A stretch of DNA of 53,832 bases, from positions 1-53,832 of the forward strand of contig SUWG01000017.1 in assembly GCA_015061625.1 (NCBI GenBank). Direction: 5' to 3'. This stretch comes from Lentisphaerota bacterium (lineage in GTDB: Bacteria; Verrucomicrobiota; Lentisphaeria; Victivallales; Victivallaceae). This document shows positions 9,017-18,047 of the stretch, piece after piece. The notes under the pieces were generated by a model. It saw nothing but the letters and a program-made list of their open reading frames with translations. It did no database searches and was not told the origin of the DNA. A program made the translations under genes and the position numbers. Numbering within the stretch: the first letter of the stretch is position 1; the number at the start of each line of letters is the position of its first letter.

Positions 9017-9897
9017 TTCATCACCGCCCGGTAATCAGGGATCATATCTTTGACAACAAAAGAAAGCAATGCGATCACCGGTTCCACATCGCTGCTGGAA
9101 AAAAACAAATATTTACCGTCACGCCGGATCTTCAGGGCATTCACCGCCGCCGAAGTCACATCGGCTGGAACTTGATATTTATTCTGCAGCAATCCCGGTG
9201 CGATCGTATTGAGAAACAATACCACCATCCCCGCACCCATCGCAGAACGGCAAACCACTTTGCCGTGGATGAGCAACCGGCCGTCAACGCCGCTTTCCAG
9301 GACGAAATCAAATGCACTTATCTGCTTTAAATATTGATTTTCCGACCGGGGATATCCCACCGCCCAGAGCATCACGCCGCTGCGTACCGGCACCTGACGG
9401 CGCAACTGCACCGCCACCCCGCGGCGGTCAACTTCAAACGGCGGATTTTCCGGAAACTTCCAATAAATCCCCAGCGTATCTGCCGTCAGAGGATAAAGGC
9501 GGTAAAAACGGCGGCTTTCCGGGGATGTCCGCAGGATATACGCCGGATTTTCCTTATCCTGCTCCCGCTTATCCGCCAATCTTGCCGTCAGAGCCGTCAG
9601 GGTTTCCGGCAGATCAAAACGGATCAATGCCACCCGGCACTTGCCCGCGGCATCGCAACCGTAACACGCTTCGGCGATCCTTTCCAGCGGCGCATCGGTC
9701 AACGCAGCAAAATACCGGTCAAAAAGAACTGCGCCCTGCCGGTGATTGCAAAGCGCAGCAAAATCCACCCCGATCACCGTTGCGGTCTGCCGGGGCAAAA
9801 GTTGAACCAGATCCGATGCAGTTGCAGTGAAACATACCGCCGTTACCAACAAGACGGCGGCGATGATCTTCCTGCAACTGTTACGGATGATATTCAT
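9013..9897 (-). CDS. exported protein of unknown function
   Basis: 294 residues with a clear signal peptide (basic start, hydrophobic core about 10-24, AxA-like site near TATAS). The mature part is mixed alpha/beta with a hydrophobic stretch around 225-240 (MGAGMVVLFLNTIAPGLL). It begins DLVQLLPRQTATVIGVDFAALCNH, resembling the opening of DUF3352-like exported proteins, but this is a weak resemblance. It starts 5 bp after the aspS stop and overlaps the lytic transglycosylase gene by 4 nt, so the three are probably one transcript. Confidence 0.75.
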   Translation of the reverse strand: MNIIRNSCRKIIAAVLLVTAVCFTATASDLVQLLPRQTATVIGVDFAALCNHRQGAVLFDRYFAALTDAPLERIAEACYGCDAAGKCRVALIRFDLPETLTALTARLADKREQDKENPAYILRTSPESRRFYRLYPLTADTLGIYWKFPENPPFEVDRRGVAVQLRRQVPVRSGVMLWAVGYPRSENQYLKQISAFDFVLESGVDGRLLIHGKVVCRSAMGAGMVVLFLNTIAPGLLQNKYQVPADVTSAAVNALKIRRDGKYLFFSSSDVEPVIALLSFVVKDMIPDYRAVMN

Positions 9898-9902
9898 AGA
9901 AG

Positions 9903-11687
9903 TCAGTTCTCGGCCTTCTCCTGTTTTTTGGGCAGTTTGACCTCGATGTGCAATTCACGCAACTGCTTGAGCGTAACTTCGCTCGGCGCATTCATCATCA
10001 GGTCTTCGGCCTGCTGGTTGAAGGGGAACGCAATAACCTCACGAATATTCGGTTCATCCGCCAACAGCATCACCAGACGGTCAACTCCCGGAGCAATACC
10101 GCCGTGCGGAGGCGCACCGAGTTTGAAAGCACTGATCATGCCGCCGAATTTCTGATCGACCGTTTCCGGGCCGTAACCGGCGATCTCAAACGCACGGTAC
10201 ATGATTTCCGGGCGGTGGTTGCGGATCGCACCGCTGGAAAGTTCCACACCATTGCAGACGATATCATACTGCCACGCCAGAATATCCAGCGGATCTTTGG
10301 TGTTGAGTGCTTCCATGCCACCCTGCGGCATACTGAAAGGATTGTGGGAGAAAATGATCTCTCCGGTCTCCTCGTCTTCCTCAAACATCGGGAAGTCCAC
10401 GATCCAGCAGAACTTGAATTCATTCTGATCGATCAGATCCAGCTTGCGGCCCAGTTCCGGAATGACCGCTCCGCCGATCTTACAGGCAACTTTCTCTTTG
10501 TCCGCAATAAAGAACAACGCATCACCCGTTTCCACCTTGCCCGCGGCCTTGAGACCGTCAATGACCTCTCTGGAAAGGAATTTCACGATCGGACTCTTTT
10601 CGCCTTCCTCATTCCAGATGATGTAAGCCATACCTTTGGCTCCATTCTCCTGGGCAAAAGCGATCATATCATCAAAGAATTTACGCGGCTTGCCGGCAAC
10701 CTGCGGCGCACGGATGGCACGCACCACTCCGCCATTGGCCACGGTAGAAGCAAACGCTTTGAATTCGCTGTCTTTGAAAAATTCAGAAACATCGATCATT
10801 TCCAACGGGTTGCGCAAATCCGGCTTATCCGAACCGAAACGGCTGATCGCTTCACGGTAAGGAATACGCACAAACGCTTCTTTGGAATACTTTTTCGTGG
10901 AAAATTTCGCCAGAATATCCTGCAGCAAGCCCTCGACCACCGCAAAAATCTGATCCTGTTCCACAAAACTCATCTCAATATCCAACTGATAGAATTCTCC
11001 GGGACTGCGGTCGGCACGCGCATCCTCATCCCGGAAACACGGCGCAATCTGGAAATAACGGTCAAAGCCGGAAACCATCAACAACTGTTTGAATTGCTGC
11101 GGCGCCTGCGGCAATGCATAGAATTTACCCGGATGCAGACGGGAAGGAACCAGATAGTCACGCGCACCTTCCGGACTGCTCGCCGTCAAGATCGGAGTCT
11201 GGAATTCCGTAAATCCAACCCCCGTCATATAAGAACGGATCGCCGCAATAACTTTACTGCGCAAAATGATATTATTATGCAACTTCTCTTTGCGCAAGTC
11301 CAGGAAACGGTATTTCAACCGCATCGCTTCCGGTGCATTGTCATCTTTCGCCACCTGAAACGGCAACACTTCCGCTTCTCCCAGCATTTCCATACCGGTA
11401 GCGGCAACTTCGATCTCACCGGTCGCCAGTTTCGGATTCACCGTCTCCGCCGAACGCTCCACCACTTTGCCGTCAAACTGCACCACACTTTCCACACGCC
11501 ACTTATCCAACGCCTGATAAAAATCACGCTCCGGATCAATAACGATCTGCGTCAAACCATAATTGTCACGCAAGTCAATAAAAATAACCCCGCCATGGTC
11601 ACGGACACTGTGGATCCAACCGGAAACTCTGACCTCTTTTCCGGCATCTGCTTTGCGCAATTCCCCGCAAGTATGAGTACGGTACAT
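9903..11687 (-). CDS. aspS: aspartyl-tRNA synthetase
   Basis: 594 residues, the bacterial-type length with an insertion (GAD) domain. N-terminal OB anticodon-binding domain (1-105, [22 protein letters not shown]), class II motif 2 in [24 protein letters not shown], and motif 3 in [27 protein letters not shown]. It charges tRNA-Asp (possibly also tRNA-Asn; discrimination cannot be judged by eye). AAGGTG lies 8 nt before the ATG. Confidence 0.97.
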   Translation of the reverse strand: MYRTHTCGELRKADAGKEVRVSGWIHSVRDHGGVIFIDLRDNYGLTQIVIDPERDFYQALDKWRVESVVQFDGKVVERSAETVNPKLATGEIEVAATGMEMLGEAEVLPFQVAKDDNAPEAMRLKYRFLDLRKEKLHNNIILRSKVIAAIRSYMTGVGFTEFQTPILTASSPEGARDYLVPSRLHPGKFYALPQAPQQFKQLLMVSGFDRYFQIAPCFRDEDARADRSPGEFYQLDIEMSFVEQDQIFAVVEGLLQDILAKFSTKKYSKEAFVRIPYREAISRFGSDKPDLRNPLEMIDVSEFFKDSEFKAFASTVANGGVVRAIRAPQVAGKPRKFFDDMIAFAQENGAKGMAYIIWNEEGEKSPIVKFLSREVIDGLKAAGKVETGDALFFIADKEKVACKIGGAVIPELGRKLDLIDQNEFKFCWIVDFPMFEEDEETGEIIFSHNPFSMPQGGMEALNTKDPLDILAWQYDIVCNGVELSSGAIRNHRPEIMYRAFEIAGYGPETVDQKFGGMISAFKLGAPPHGGIAPGVDRLVMLLADEPNIREVIAFPFNQQAEDLMMNAPSEVTLKQLRELHIEVKLPKKQEKAEN

Positions 11688-11826
11688 AATCTTTTCACCT
11701 TATGTTGTTATCTGTTGCAGAACATAATCGCTATAATATAACACCTCTGATCACACTTTTCAATCCGGCACCACTTAAATATATGCGCTTTTCACCACAG
11801 AAAACCCTTTTTCACCCACCATTTAC

Positions 11827-11855
11827 TTGCAAAATCACCATTCCGGCACTATATT
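11827..11855 (+). promoter_or_regulatory. predicted sigma-70 promoter of the Dabb gene
   Basis: TTGCAA (11827-11832), 17-bp spacer, TATATT (11850-11855), 37 bp before the ATG of the Dabb protein. The same TATATT hexamer recurs at several other promoters in the window. Confidence 0.65.
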
Positions 11856-11891
11856 TACCAACACATCAAACCAACTCAACGAGGTTTCACC

Positions 11892-12194
11892 ATGGTCAAA
11901 CATATCATTCTCTGGCAACTCAAAGACGAATTCTCCGACGACGAAAAATCCCGCATCAAAGCCAACATCAAAACCGGTCTCGAATCACTCGCCGGTAAAA
12001 TCCCCGGCCTGCTCGATATCAAAGTTTACACCAACGGCCTGCCCTCTTCCAACGCCGACCTCATGCTCGATTCCTCTTTCACCGATGCCGATGCCCTCAA
12101 AACCTACGCCAACCACCCCGAACACGTCGCCGTCGCCAACTCCGCCGTCATCCCTTTCACCAAAACCCGGTGCTGTCTCGACTTCGAATCTTGA
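11892..12194 (+). CDS. Dabb-family (stress-responsive A/B barrel) protein
   Basis: 100 residues, one ferredoxin-like Dabb domain. It opens with MVKHIILWQLKDE and has ADLMLDSSFTDADALKTYANHPEHVAV, the usual pattern of this family, which forms dimeric alpha-beta barrels. Bacterial members have mostly unknown roles. The ATG has GAGG 7 nt upstream. tRNA-Leu follows 36 bp later on the same strand but has its own promoter. Confidence 0.9.
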   Translation: MVKHIILWQLKDEFSDDEKSRIKANIKTGLESLAGKIPGLLDIKVYTNGLPSSNADLMLDSSFTDADALKTYANHPEHVAVANSAVIPFTKTRCCLDFES

Positions 12195-12219
12195 TTTTTT
12201 ACCCCTCACGGTGTATATT
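12191..12219 (+). promoter_or_regulatory. promoter of tRNA-Leu
   Basis: TTGATT (12191-12196), 17-bp spacer, TATATT (12214-12219) preceded by GTG. It overlaps the stop codon of the Dabb gene and ends 11 bp before the tRNA, an appropriate distance for a short-leader tRNA transcript. Confidence 0.75.
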
Positions 12220-12230
12220 TAACCACTCAC

Positions 12231-12314
12231 GCGCGGCTGGTGGAATTGGCAGACACGAAGGATTTAGGTTCCTTTGCCCTCGGCGTGCGGGTTCAAGTCC
12301 CGCGTCGCGCACCA
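12231..12314 (+). tRNA. tRNA-Leu (UAG)
   Basis: Acceptor arms GCGCGGC/GTCGCGC, D-arm with TGGTGGAATTGGCAGACA-like sequence, anticodon stem AAGGA/TCCTT with loop TTTAGGT (anticodon TAG), a long class II variable arm, T-arm GCGGG-TTCAAGT-CCCGC, discriminator A and encoded CCA. It reads CUA leucine codons. CCA is also the start of the downstream hairpin. Confidence 0.97.
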
Positions 12315-12343
12315 ACTTTCTTTTCACGGGAAAAGAAAGTTGG
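12312..12343 (+). repeat. hairpin fused to the tRNA-Leu 3' end (loop ACGG)
   Basis: The 14-nt arm CCAACTTTCTTTTC (12312-12325) starts with the encoded CCA of the tRNA; loop ACGG; the perfect complementary arm is 12330-12343. No U-run follows, so it is not a simple intrinsic terminator. The same loop and stem core occur after rpoD and inside the pseudopilin gene. Confidence 0.9.
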
Positions 12344-12535
12344 ACAAAGAAAAGCGGGATTCCCTACTTTCTTTTTGGAAAAGAAAGTAGGCAAAGAAAA
12401 TTTTGGGAAGACTGACCCAGAAAGTTGGACAAAGAAAAGCGGAATACCCTACTTTCTTTTTGAAAAAGAAAGTAGGCAAAGAAAATTTTGGGAAGATTGA
12501 CCACGAAAGTTGGATAAAAAAAGCGGGATGTCGCG
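12336..12535 (+). repeat. 85-bp tandem repeat with internal hairpins
   Basis: The word AAAGTTGGA recurs at 12336, 12421 and 12506, giving an exact 85-bp period for two full units and a partial third. Each full unit carries a 13-bp perfect hairpin, arms CCTACTTTCTTTT and AAAAGAAAGTAGG (12363-12391 in unit 1) with a 3-nt loop (TGG, then TGA). The units end in AAAATTTTGGGAAG. Short open frames through this block translate the repeats and are not supported as genes. Confidence 0.9.
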
Positions 12536-12613
12536 GCTGGCGTTGCTCCGTACTCATCCGTACCCCTCCGTACCTATCCGTACCGGGCGCATATCGAGCG
12601 CAAGCGAGCCGCA
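12534..12613. repeat. 80-bp dispersed repeat, copy A (CCGTAC x4)
   Basis: 79 of 80 bases match 18397-18476. It contains four CCGTAC words at exact 10-bp spacing, followed by GGGCGCATATCGAGCGCAAG. Downstream, to 12764, lie further short direct repeats (GTGTCCGTA twice) and then the ribosome binding site of the transporter gene; no gene is seen between 12315 and 12764. Confidence 0.9.
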
Positions 12614-12764
12614 CAAGGTCGTATTTGTCACGGGAAACCGCGCAGACCGCAGTGTCCGTAGTGTCCGTAGTGCAGAGCCACCCTGCGGCGCAGATCAGGC
12701 TGCCTCGCTTACGCCCGGTACAAATAATGACGTCAAATTAAGATAACAGTAAAAGGAGAAAATC

Positions 12765-13421
12765 ATGTTAGCCAAAGCATTAAGAATTCTGCCGGAAGCC
12801 TTTTTCGCCGGTATTTTCATCGGCCTTGCCGGTACCGTCTATCTCTGCACCGCCAATCCGGTAATCGGTTCATTCCTCTTCGGTTTCGGCCTGCTCACCA
12901 TCGTCTGTTTCCAACTGAAACTCTACACCGGCGCCATCGGTTATCTGGTCGAAAAAGGTAACAAATTCTACTCCTATCTCGGCGACCTTTTCTGGATCTG
13001 GCTGGGCAACCTCGCCGGATGTTTCACCGTCGGTTACGCCATCCGCCATACCCGTATGTATGATCTCATTGACGAAAAAGTTCTCTCTATTGTCAACACC
13101 AAAATCCTTGACGATCCGGTCAGCATCCTCATTCTCGCCATTTTCTGCGGTATGCTCATGTTCACTGCCGTCGATGCTTTTAAAAATGAAAAACTCCCCG
13201 CTCCATGCCGCCCCGTCATGGTCTTTCTCTGTGTCATGGTCTTTATTTTAAGCGGATTTGAACACTGTATCGCCAATATGTACTATTTCTCCGTCGCCGG
13301 TGTCTGGAGCAAAGATACGTTCCTGCTGATCCTGCTTATGACTCTGGGCAACTCCATCGGCGGCAACTTTTTCGCCGCTCTGGTAAAATTATTCCCCAAA
13401 CCGCCCAAGCAAGTCAAGTAA
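12765..13421 (+). CDS. formate/nitrite transporter family protein
   Basis: 218 residues with about six membrane segments, somewhat shorter than the usual 250-280-residue FocA/NirC proteins. Family signatures: LKLYTGAIGYL, GFEHCIANMYYF and TLGNSIGGNFF. FNT channels form pentamers that pass formate, nitrite or hydrosulfide; which one is unclear here. AGGAG lies 6 nt before the ATG. The last 33 bp overlap the 3' end of mfd on the opposite strand. Confidence 0.9.
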   Translation: MLAKALRILPEAFFAGIFIGLAGTVYLCTANPVIGSFLFGFGLLTIVCFQLKLYTGAIGYLVEKGNKFYSYLGDLFWIWLGNLAGCFTVGYAIRHTRMYDLIDEKVLSIVNTKILDDPVSILILAIFCGMLMFTAVDAFKNEKLPAPCRPVMVFLCVMVFILSGFEHCIANMYYFSVAGVWSKDTFLLILLMTLGNSIGGNFFAALVKLFPKPPKQVK

Positions 13422-16400
13422 TTTCCGGCAGCGCAACCGCAACGAATCTCTGGCATCCAGCCGGGGCAATTTACCATTCTCCCGGTAAAGTGAACCACCC
13501 TTGCCATGCAGTGAAACCACCCCGTTGACCACGGAAACCTTACGGATACCCCCCAACACCGCCAATATCCGGATCTTATTCAACATCAACAAATTTTCCA
13601 CTTCCACCGGCAATTTGCCGTAACGGTCGCGCAACTCATCGGCAAAATCTTCCAGCATCTCCACCGAACGGATATCCGCCAGCCGCCGGTAAGCCGATAT
13701 CCGCAGCCGTTCATTCTCAATAAATCCCGGCGGTATCGCCGCCGGAAACACCGCCTTATCCGCACTGGACAATACCGGCCGCAAAAATTCGATATTCAAC
13801 TCCGTATCGTTGAGCATATCCTCATCGCACAACTGCTGCAACTCCTCTTTGCTGCTGGATTTCAATCTGGCGATCTCCTGTTTCAGCAACCGGCAATACA
13901 GATCAAAACCGATCATGCACAAATGCCCCGACTGTTCCGAACCCAGCAAATTGCCCGCTCCCCGGATCTCCAGATCCCGCAACGCCAGCTGAAATCCGGA
14001 ACCCAGCGTCGAACAACGCCGGATCGCCGCCAAACGCTTTTTCGCATTCGTGCCGACCAACTGATTTTTCGGCAGCAGCATATACGCATACGCCTGATGT
14101 TTCCAACGCCCCACCCGGCCGCGCAACTGATACAACTGCGCCAAACCGAACCGGTCGGCACGTTCAATAATTATCGTATTCGCATTCGGCACATCCAGCC
14201 CCGATTCGATGATCGTACTGCAAACCAGACAATCTATGTGACCTTCCAGAAAACGGGTCATGATCTCCTCAAGTTCGCTTTCCGCCATCTGTCCGTGAGC
14301 CACTGCGATCCGGGCATCCGGCACGATCGCCCGCAAATGCGATGCACATTCATCGATCGTCTGCACCCGGTTATGCAAATAATACACCTGACCGCCGCGT
14401 GCCAATTCCGCCTTGACCGCCGCACTTATCAACTCATCTTCCTGCGGGGCAATCACCGTTTTCACCGGCAGACGCAACTTCGGCGGGGTCACCAGTGTAC
14501 TCAAATCTCTCGCTCCAGCCATCGCCATATAAAGTGTCCGGGGGATCGGGGTCGCCGACATACTCAAAACATCCGACTCCACCCGGAATCTGCGCAACCG
14601 CTCTTTCTGCTCCACCCCGAAACGCTGTTCCTCATCGATCACCACCAATCCCAGATTGCGGAACGCAAATGTCTTGCCGCACAACCGGTGCGTGCCGATA
14701 AGAATATCTATCCCGCCGGATAACAACCTTTCGGAAATCTTCTGCTGTTCAGCGGCCGTGCGGAATCGGCTCACCACCTCGATCGTATAAGGAAATTCCC
14801 TGAATCTTTCACAGAAACTGCGGAAATGCTGATGCGCCAGCACCGTCGTCGGCGCGATCACCGCCACCTGATATCCGGCGGAAACCGCCCGGAATGCCGC
14901 CCGCATGGCGATCTCCGTTTTCCCGTAACCGACATCGCCGCACAGCAATCTATCCATCGGCTTATCCGCCACCATATCCCGTTTGATTTCCAATGTCGAA
15001 CGCATCTGACACCGGGTGTCTTTGAATGGAAACGCCCGCAAAAACGCTGACATCGCCTTGTTATCCGCCCGGAAACTTATCCCCGGCACCGCCTGACGAA
15101 CCGCCTGAAATCTCAACATATCCGCCGCATAAGAACGCACCCCCAACCGCGCATTCTCCTTTTCATTGCGCCAGCGGTTTGAATTCAATGCGTGCAATTT
15201 CACTCTCCCGGCCGCCCCCAGATAACGGCTGATCTTCGCCGCCTGCAATACCGATACATAAAGCAGTTGACCATCCCGGAACTCCAGCACCAGCACCTCC
15301 CGGCTCTCGCCGTTGCCCGTCTGCAACTTCACTCCCCGGTAGATCGCTATGCCGTAATCGACATGAACCACATGATCGCCCTCATCGAAATCCGTCAGCG
15401 AAAATTCTCCGCCATCGACCACCGGAGTTTCCAATTCCGCAGGCAACGTCTCTTCCGCTCCGCCATCCTCGCCGGAAATCAACCGGAATCCGGCCGGTGA
15501 CAACTCACTTTCCGTGAGCAAAAGCAACTCTTTTTCCCAGTAAAATCCACCCGGCAAGGCACTGGAAATATATTCCGGCTCAAACCTTTCCAGCCCCGTC
15601 CGGCTGCTCCACTTTTTCAATACCGGCAAATCTTCGGCATCCGGCAGTGAAAACACCACCTGCGCCCCGTTTGCCACCACATCAGACAGCAGCTTCGCCA
15701 GCAATTTTATCTGCAACGCCTCCCCCGCCGCCTGAACCGCCGCCGGCAGTCGGATATTTTCCACCGCCACCGGTAACTGAATGGGCGTAAGCGGCATCCC
15801 ATCCGCCGCCACTTCATAAAACTCCGTGCAATCATGCACCGAATTCAAACCGTCCCATCTTTCCAACGCTCCCGGCACACTGTATTTGCCCAGCAGATCA
15901 CGACCGGCATCCGGAAAAATATTCAATATCCGGAACTCCCCGCCGCGCTCCATATACGCAAATGCATCCGATGCCGCCGCTCCTCCGGCAGTTATCCCCG
16001 CCCGGTTGATGATCCGGCAACACTCCGCCACACCGGTAGACCTTTGCGTTTCCGGTGAAAAAAAGCGGATCGACTCGATCTCATCGTCAAAAAATTCGAT
16101 CCGGCACGGCTCATCATGCGCCGGACTGAATATATCCAATATCCCGCCACGCCGGGAAAATTCACCGGAAACCGATACCATCGCTTCATCATCGTAATCC
16201 AACTGCACCAGTTTTTCCACAATCACGCTCATCGGCAATGTCATGCCGCAACGCAACTCCAACTGTCCGTCAGCACTCTCCTGCGGTTCCGGTGCCGGGC
16301 CGAGCCACGAATGCACACTGCCGATGATCAGATCAAATTTTTCCGTCAGCATCCGGTTCAACGCTCTGGCCCGCCGGGATTCCCCGCCGGGGAACAGCAA

Positions 16401-16652
16401 TTTTCCCCGGCCGCACTCCGGGATCATCAAAATTTTCAACTCCCAATTGGCAAGGCGCAAAAATGCTTCAGTATCACGGAGAAATCTATCCGCACTCTGC
16501 GCATCCGGCAGCGTGACACACAACGGTCCATGCCCGGATTTCAATACTTTCAAACCCGGCAATCCCACCGTCGATAACGTGTAACCACTGCTCTTTTTTG
16601 AAACCTTTTCCGCTTCAAAAATAAATTTTTCAATTTTTTTTACAATTTTCAT
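13389..16652 (-). CDS. mfd: transcription-repair coupling factor
   Basis: 1087 residues, slightly short of the usual 1150. Mfd removes stalled RNA polymerase and recruits UvrA. Domains in order: UvrB-like N-terminal part with RRGGILDIFSPAHDEPCRIEFFDDE; CarD-like RNA-polymerase-interaction domain (about 400-470, DEGDHVVHVDYGIAIYRG); RecG-like helicase with Walker A GDVGYGKTEIAM, DEEQ box VIDEEQRFGV and motif VI QLRGRVGR; C-terminal TRCF domain. No clear ribosome binding site precedes ATG 16652. The gene diverges from rpoD, with about 175 bp between the start codons. Confidence 0.96.
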   Translation of the reverse strand: MKIVKKIEKFIFEAEKVSKKSSGYTLSTVGLPGLKVLKSGHGPLCVTLPDAQSADRFLRDTEAFLRLANWELKILMIPECGRGKLLFPGGESRRARALNRMLTEKFDLIIGSVHSWLGPAPEPQESADGQLELRCGMTLPMSVIVEKLVQLDYDDEAMVSVSGEFSRRGGILDIFSPAHDEPCRIEFFDDEIESIRFFSPETQRSTGVAECCRIINRAGITAGGAAASDAFAYMERGGEFRILNIFPDAGRDLLGKYSVPGALERWDGLNSVHDCTEFYEVAADGMPLTPIQLPVAVENIRLPAAVQAAGEALQIKLLAKLLSDVVANGAQVVFSLPDAEDLPVLKKWSSRTGLERFEPEYISSALPGGFYWEKELLLLTESELSPAGFRLISGEDGGAEETLPAELETPVVDGGEFSLTDFDEGDHVVHVDYGIAIYRGVKLQTGNGESREVLVLEFRDGQLLYVSVLQAAKISRYLGAAGRVKLHALNSNRWRNEKENARLGVRSYAADMLRFQAVRQAVPGISFRADNKAMSAFLRAFPFKDTRCQMRSTLEIKRDMVADKPMDRLLCGDVGYGKTEIAMRAAFRAVSAGYQVAVIAPTTVLAHQHFRSFCERFREFPYTIEVVSRFRTAAEQQKISERLLSGGIDILIGTHRLCGKTFAFRNLGLVVIDEEQRFGVEQKERLRRFRVESDVLSMSATPIPRTLYMAMAGARDLSTLVTPPKLRLPVKTVIAPQEDELISAAVKAELARGGQVYYLHNRVQTIDECASHLRAIVPDARIAVAHGQMAESELEEIMTRFLEGHIDCLVCSTIIESGLDVPNANTIIIERADRFGLAQLYQLRGRVGRWKHQAYAYMLLPKNQLVGTNAKKRLAAIRRCSTLGSGFQLALRDLEIRGAGNLLGSEQSGHLCMIGFDLYCRLLKQEIARLKSSSKEELQQLCDEDMLNDTELNIEFLRPVLSSADKAVFPAAIPPGFIENERLRISAYRRLADIRSVEMLEDFADELRDRYGKLPVEVENLLMLNKIRILAVLGGIRKVSVVNGVVSLHGKGGSLYRENGKLPRLDARDSLRLRCRKLLDLLGRFGE

Positions 16653-16663
16653 AAAATCAGGTC

Positions 16664-16691
16664 TTGAAAAATTTGACCATTCGCTTATAAT
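16664..16691 (+). promoter_or_regulatory. upstream candidate promoter of rpoD (P1)
   Basis: TTGAAA (16664-16669), 16-bp spacer, TATAAT (16686-16691). A perfect -10 hexamer, but the leader to the rpoD start would be about 130 nt. Confidence 0.55.
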
Positions 16692-16782
16692 GATTCTAAA
16701 GTATTAACGTTTGTGCGATAAATCCACGCTTTTTGCCAGTATTATAGTATAATCGCTCAAATGTATTTTTTACAGCAGCAAA

Positions 16783-16810
16783 TTGATAAAATAATGTTTT
16801 TTTGTATAAT
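16783..16810 (+). promoter_or_regulatory. proximal candidate promoter of rpoD (P2)
   Basis: TTGATA (16783-16788), 16-bp spacer, TATAAT (16805-16810). Transcription would start only about 13 nt before the ATG at 16830, just including the GGAGG at 16819-16823. Two promoters in series would allow separate control of the primary sigma factor. Confidence 0.5.
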
Positions 16811-16829
16811 TTAACCATGGAGGATGCCA

Positions 16830-18017
16830 ATGCCTGACTCTAACGAAGTGAAAAAAATCCGCCGCGCCGGTGTGAAACTCACCCCGAAATTCAAAATCGA
16901 TCCGCCCGCCGATACCGAACCCCGCGACGCCGATGAAACCATTTCCGCCGATCCCGAACCGCGCAAAAGCAAACTCGTGATCAAAAAAGTTTCCGCCGCT
17001 CCTACCAAGTTCGCCCCCAGAGCCGGCACCAAAATCACCGCCAAACCGGTCGTGAAAAACGAAACCGATGCCGCATCATCCTCTGTCACCCCCAAACTCC
17101 GTACCCAGAAAGAGGTCGATGCCGCCAGAAAAAATGCGCTGGAATCCAAACTGCTCGTCGGTAACAAAAACGATACCATGAAAGTTTATATGGGCGAAAT
17201 CGCTCAAATCCCTCTCGTCAACAAAAAAGAAGAGGCCGATCTGGCCGAGGAGATCCACAGCACCGACCCCGAAAGACACGAAGCCGCACGCACCACTTTG
17301 ATCAAAGCCAACTTGCGGCTTGTCGTCAAAATCGCTCACGACTTCAAAGGCCTCGGTCTGCCTCTGCTCGACCTCATCAGTGAAGGTAATATCGGTCTGA
17401 TGCGCGCCGTGGAAAAATTTGACCCGGCAAAAGGGGCCAAATTTTCCAGTTACGCCGCCTGGTGGATCAAACAATCCATGCGCCGCGCTCTGGCCAATCA
17501 GAGCCGCACCATCCGTATCCCCGTGCAGTCCGCCGGTAAAATCAACAAAATCAAAACCGTCCGGATGCGTCTGGCGGAAGAACTCGGCAGAGAACCTTCC
17601 GATGCCGAAATCGCCGAACATCTCGACTTCAGTGAACGCACCGTTTCCGGGCTGCGCCTCGCCGATCTGCGCACCATCAGTCTCCATGACCCCATCCAAC
17701 AGGGCGAAGAAGGCGAATTTCAGGACATCATCCCCGACCGCCACGCCATGACCCCCGATCAGATCATCGGCGATATCGAATCAGTTTTCCGCCTCATGGA
17801 TCTGCTCGATAAACTCGATGAAAGAGAACGCAAAATCCTCGAAATGCGCTTCGGTCTCCGCGGCGGACGTACCCTGACCCTCGAAGAAGTCAGTCAACAG
17901 ATCGGCCGTACCCGTGAACGTGTACGCCAAATCCAGAATCAGGCCCTCGCCAAACTCAAACAACTGCTCATGGACGAAGCCGGGTACTCCAACAACGGCG
18001 TCCAAAACGACGACTGA
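16830..18017 (+). CDS. rpoD: primary sigma factor of the sigma-70 family
   Basis: 395 residues. It directs RNA polymerase to housekeeping promoters. Region 1.2 [17 protein letters not shown]; region 2 [36 protein letters not shown]; region 3 [21 protein letters not shown]; region 4.2 [25 protein letters not shown]. The first 110 residues are a Lys/Pro/Asp-rich, probably disordered extension in place of a full region 1.1. GGAGG directly abuts ATG 16824, so ATG 16830 (6-nt spacing) is taken as the start. The stop codon lies inside the arm of a 15-bp hairpin. Confidence 0.93.
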   Translation: MPDSNEVKKIRRAGVKLTPKFKIDPPADTEPRDADETISADPEPRKSKLVIKKVSAAPTKFAPRAGTKITAKPVVKNETDAASSSVTPKLRTQKEVDAARKNALESKLLVGNKNDTMKVYMGEIAQIPLVNKKEEADLAEEIHSTDPERHEAARTTLIKANLRLVVKIAHDFKGLGLPLLDLISEGNIGLMRAVEKFDPAKGAKFSSYAAWWIKQSMRRALANQSRTIRIPVQSAGKINKIKTVRMRLAEELGREPSDAEIAEHLDFSERTVSGLRLADLRTISLHDPIQQGEEGEFQDIIPDRHAMTPDQIIGDIESVFRLMDLLDKLDERERKILEMRFGLRGGRTLTLEEVSQQIGRTRERVRQIQNQALAKLKQLLMDEAGYSNNGVQNDD

Positions 18018-18047
18018 CTTTTCTTTTTACGGAAAAAGAAAAGTCAG
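18014..18047 (+). repeat. hairpin fused to the rpoD stop codon (loop ACGG)
   Basis: The 15-nt arm CTGACTTTTCTTTTT (18014-18028) contains the stop codon TGA (18015-18017); loop ACGG; the arm at 18033-18047 is fully complementary. It has the same loop and pyrimidine-rich core as the tRNA-Leu hairpin, and the following CAAAAGAAAAACGGAAAGTC resembles the spacer after the tRNA-Leu units. No U-run follows. Confidence 0.9.

Noticed and set aside
12312..12343. Simple intrinsic terminators for the tRNA-fused hairpins
   Set aside because: No U-run follows any of them, and the 5' arm includes the mature tRNA end, which would be trapped in the stem.
12315..12741. Short plus- and minus-strand frames after tRNA-Leu
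   Set aside because: They translate the 85-bp and CCGTAC repeats; no ribosome binding site and frames shift between units.
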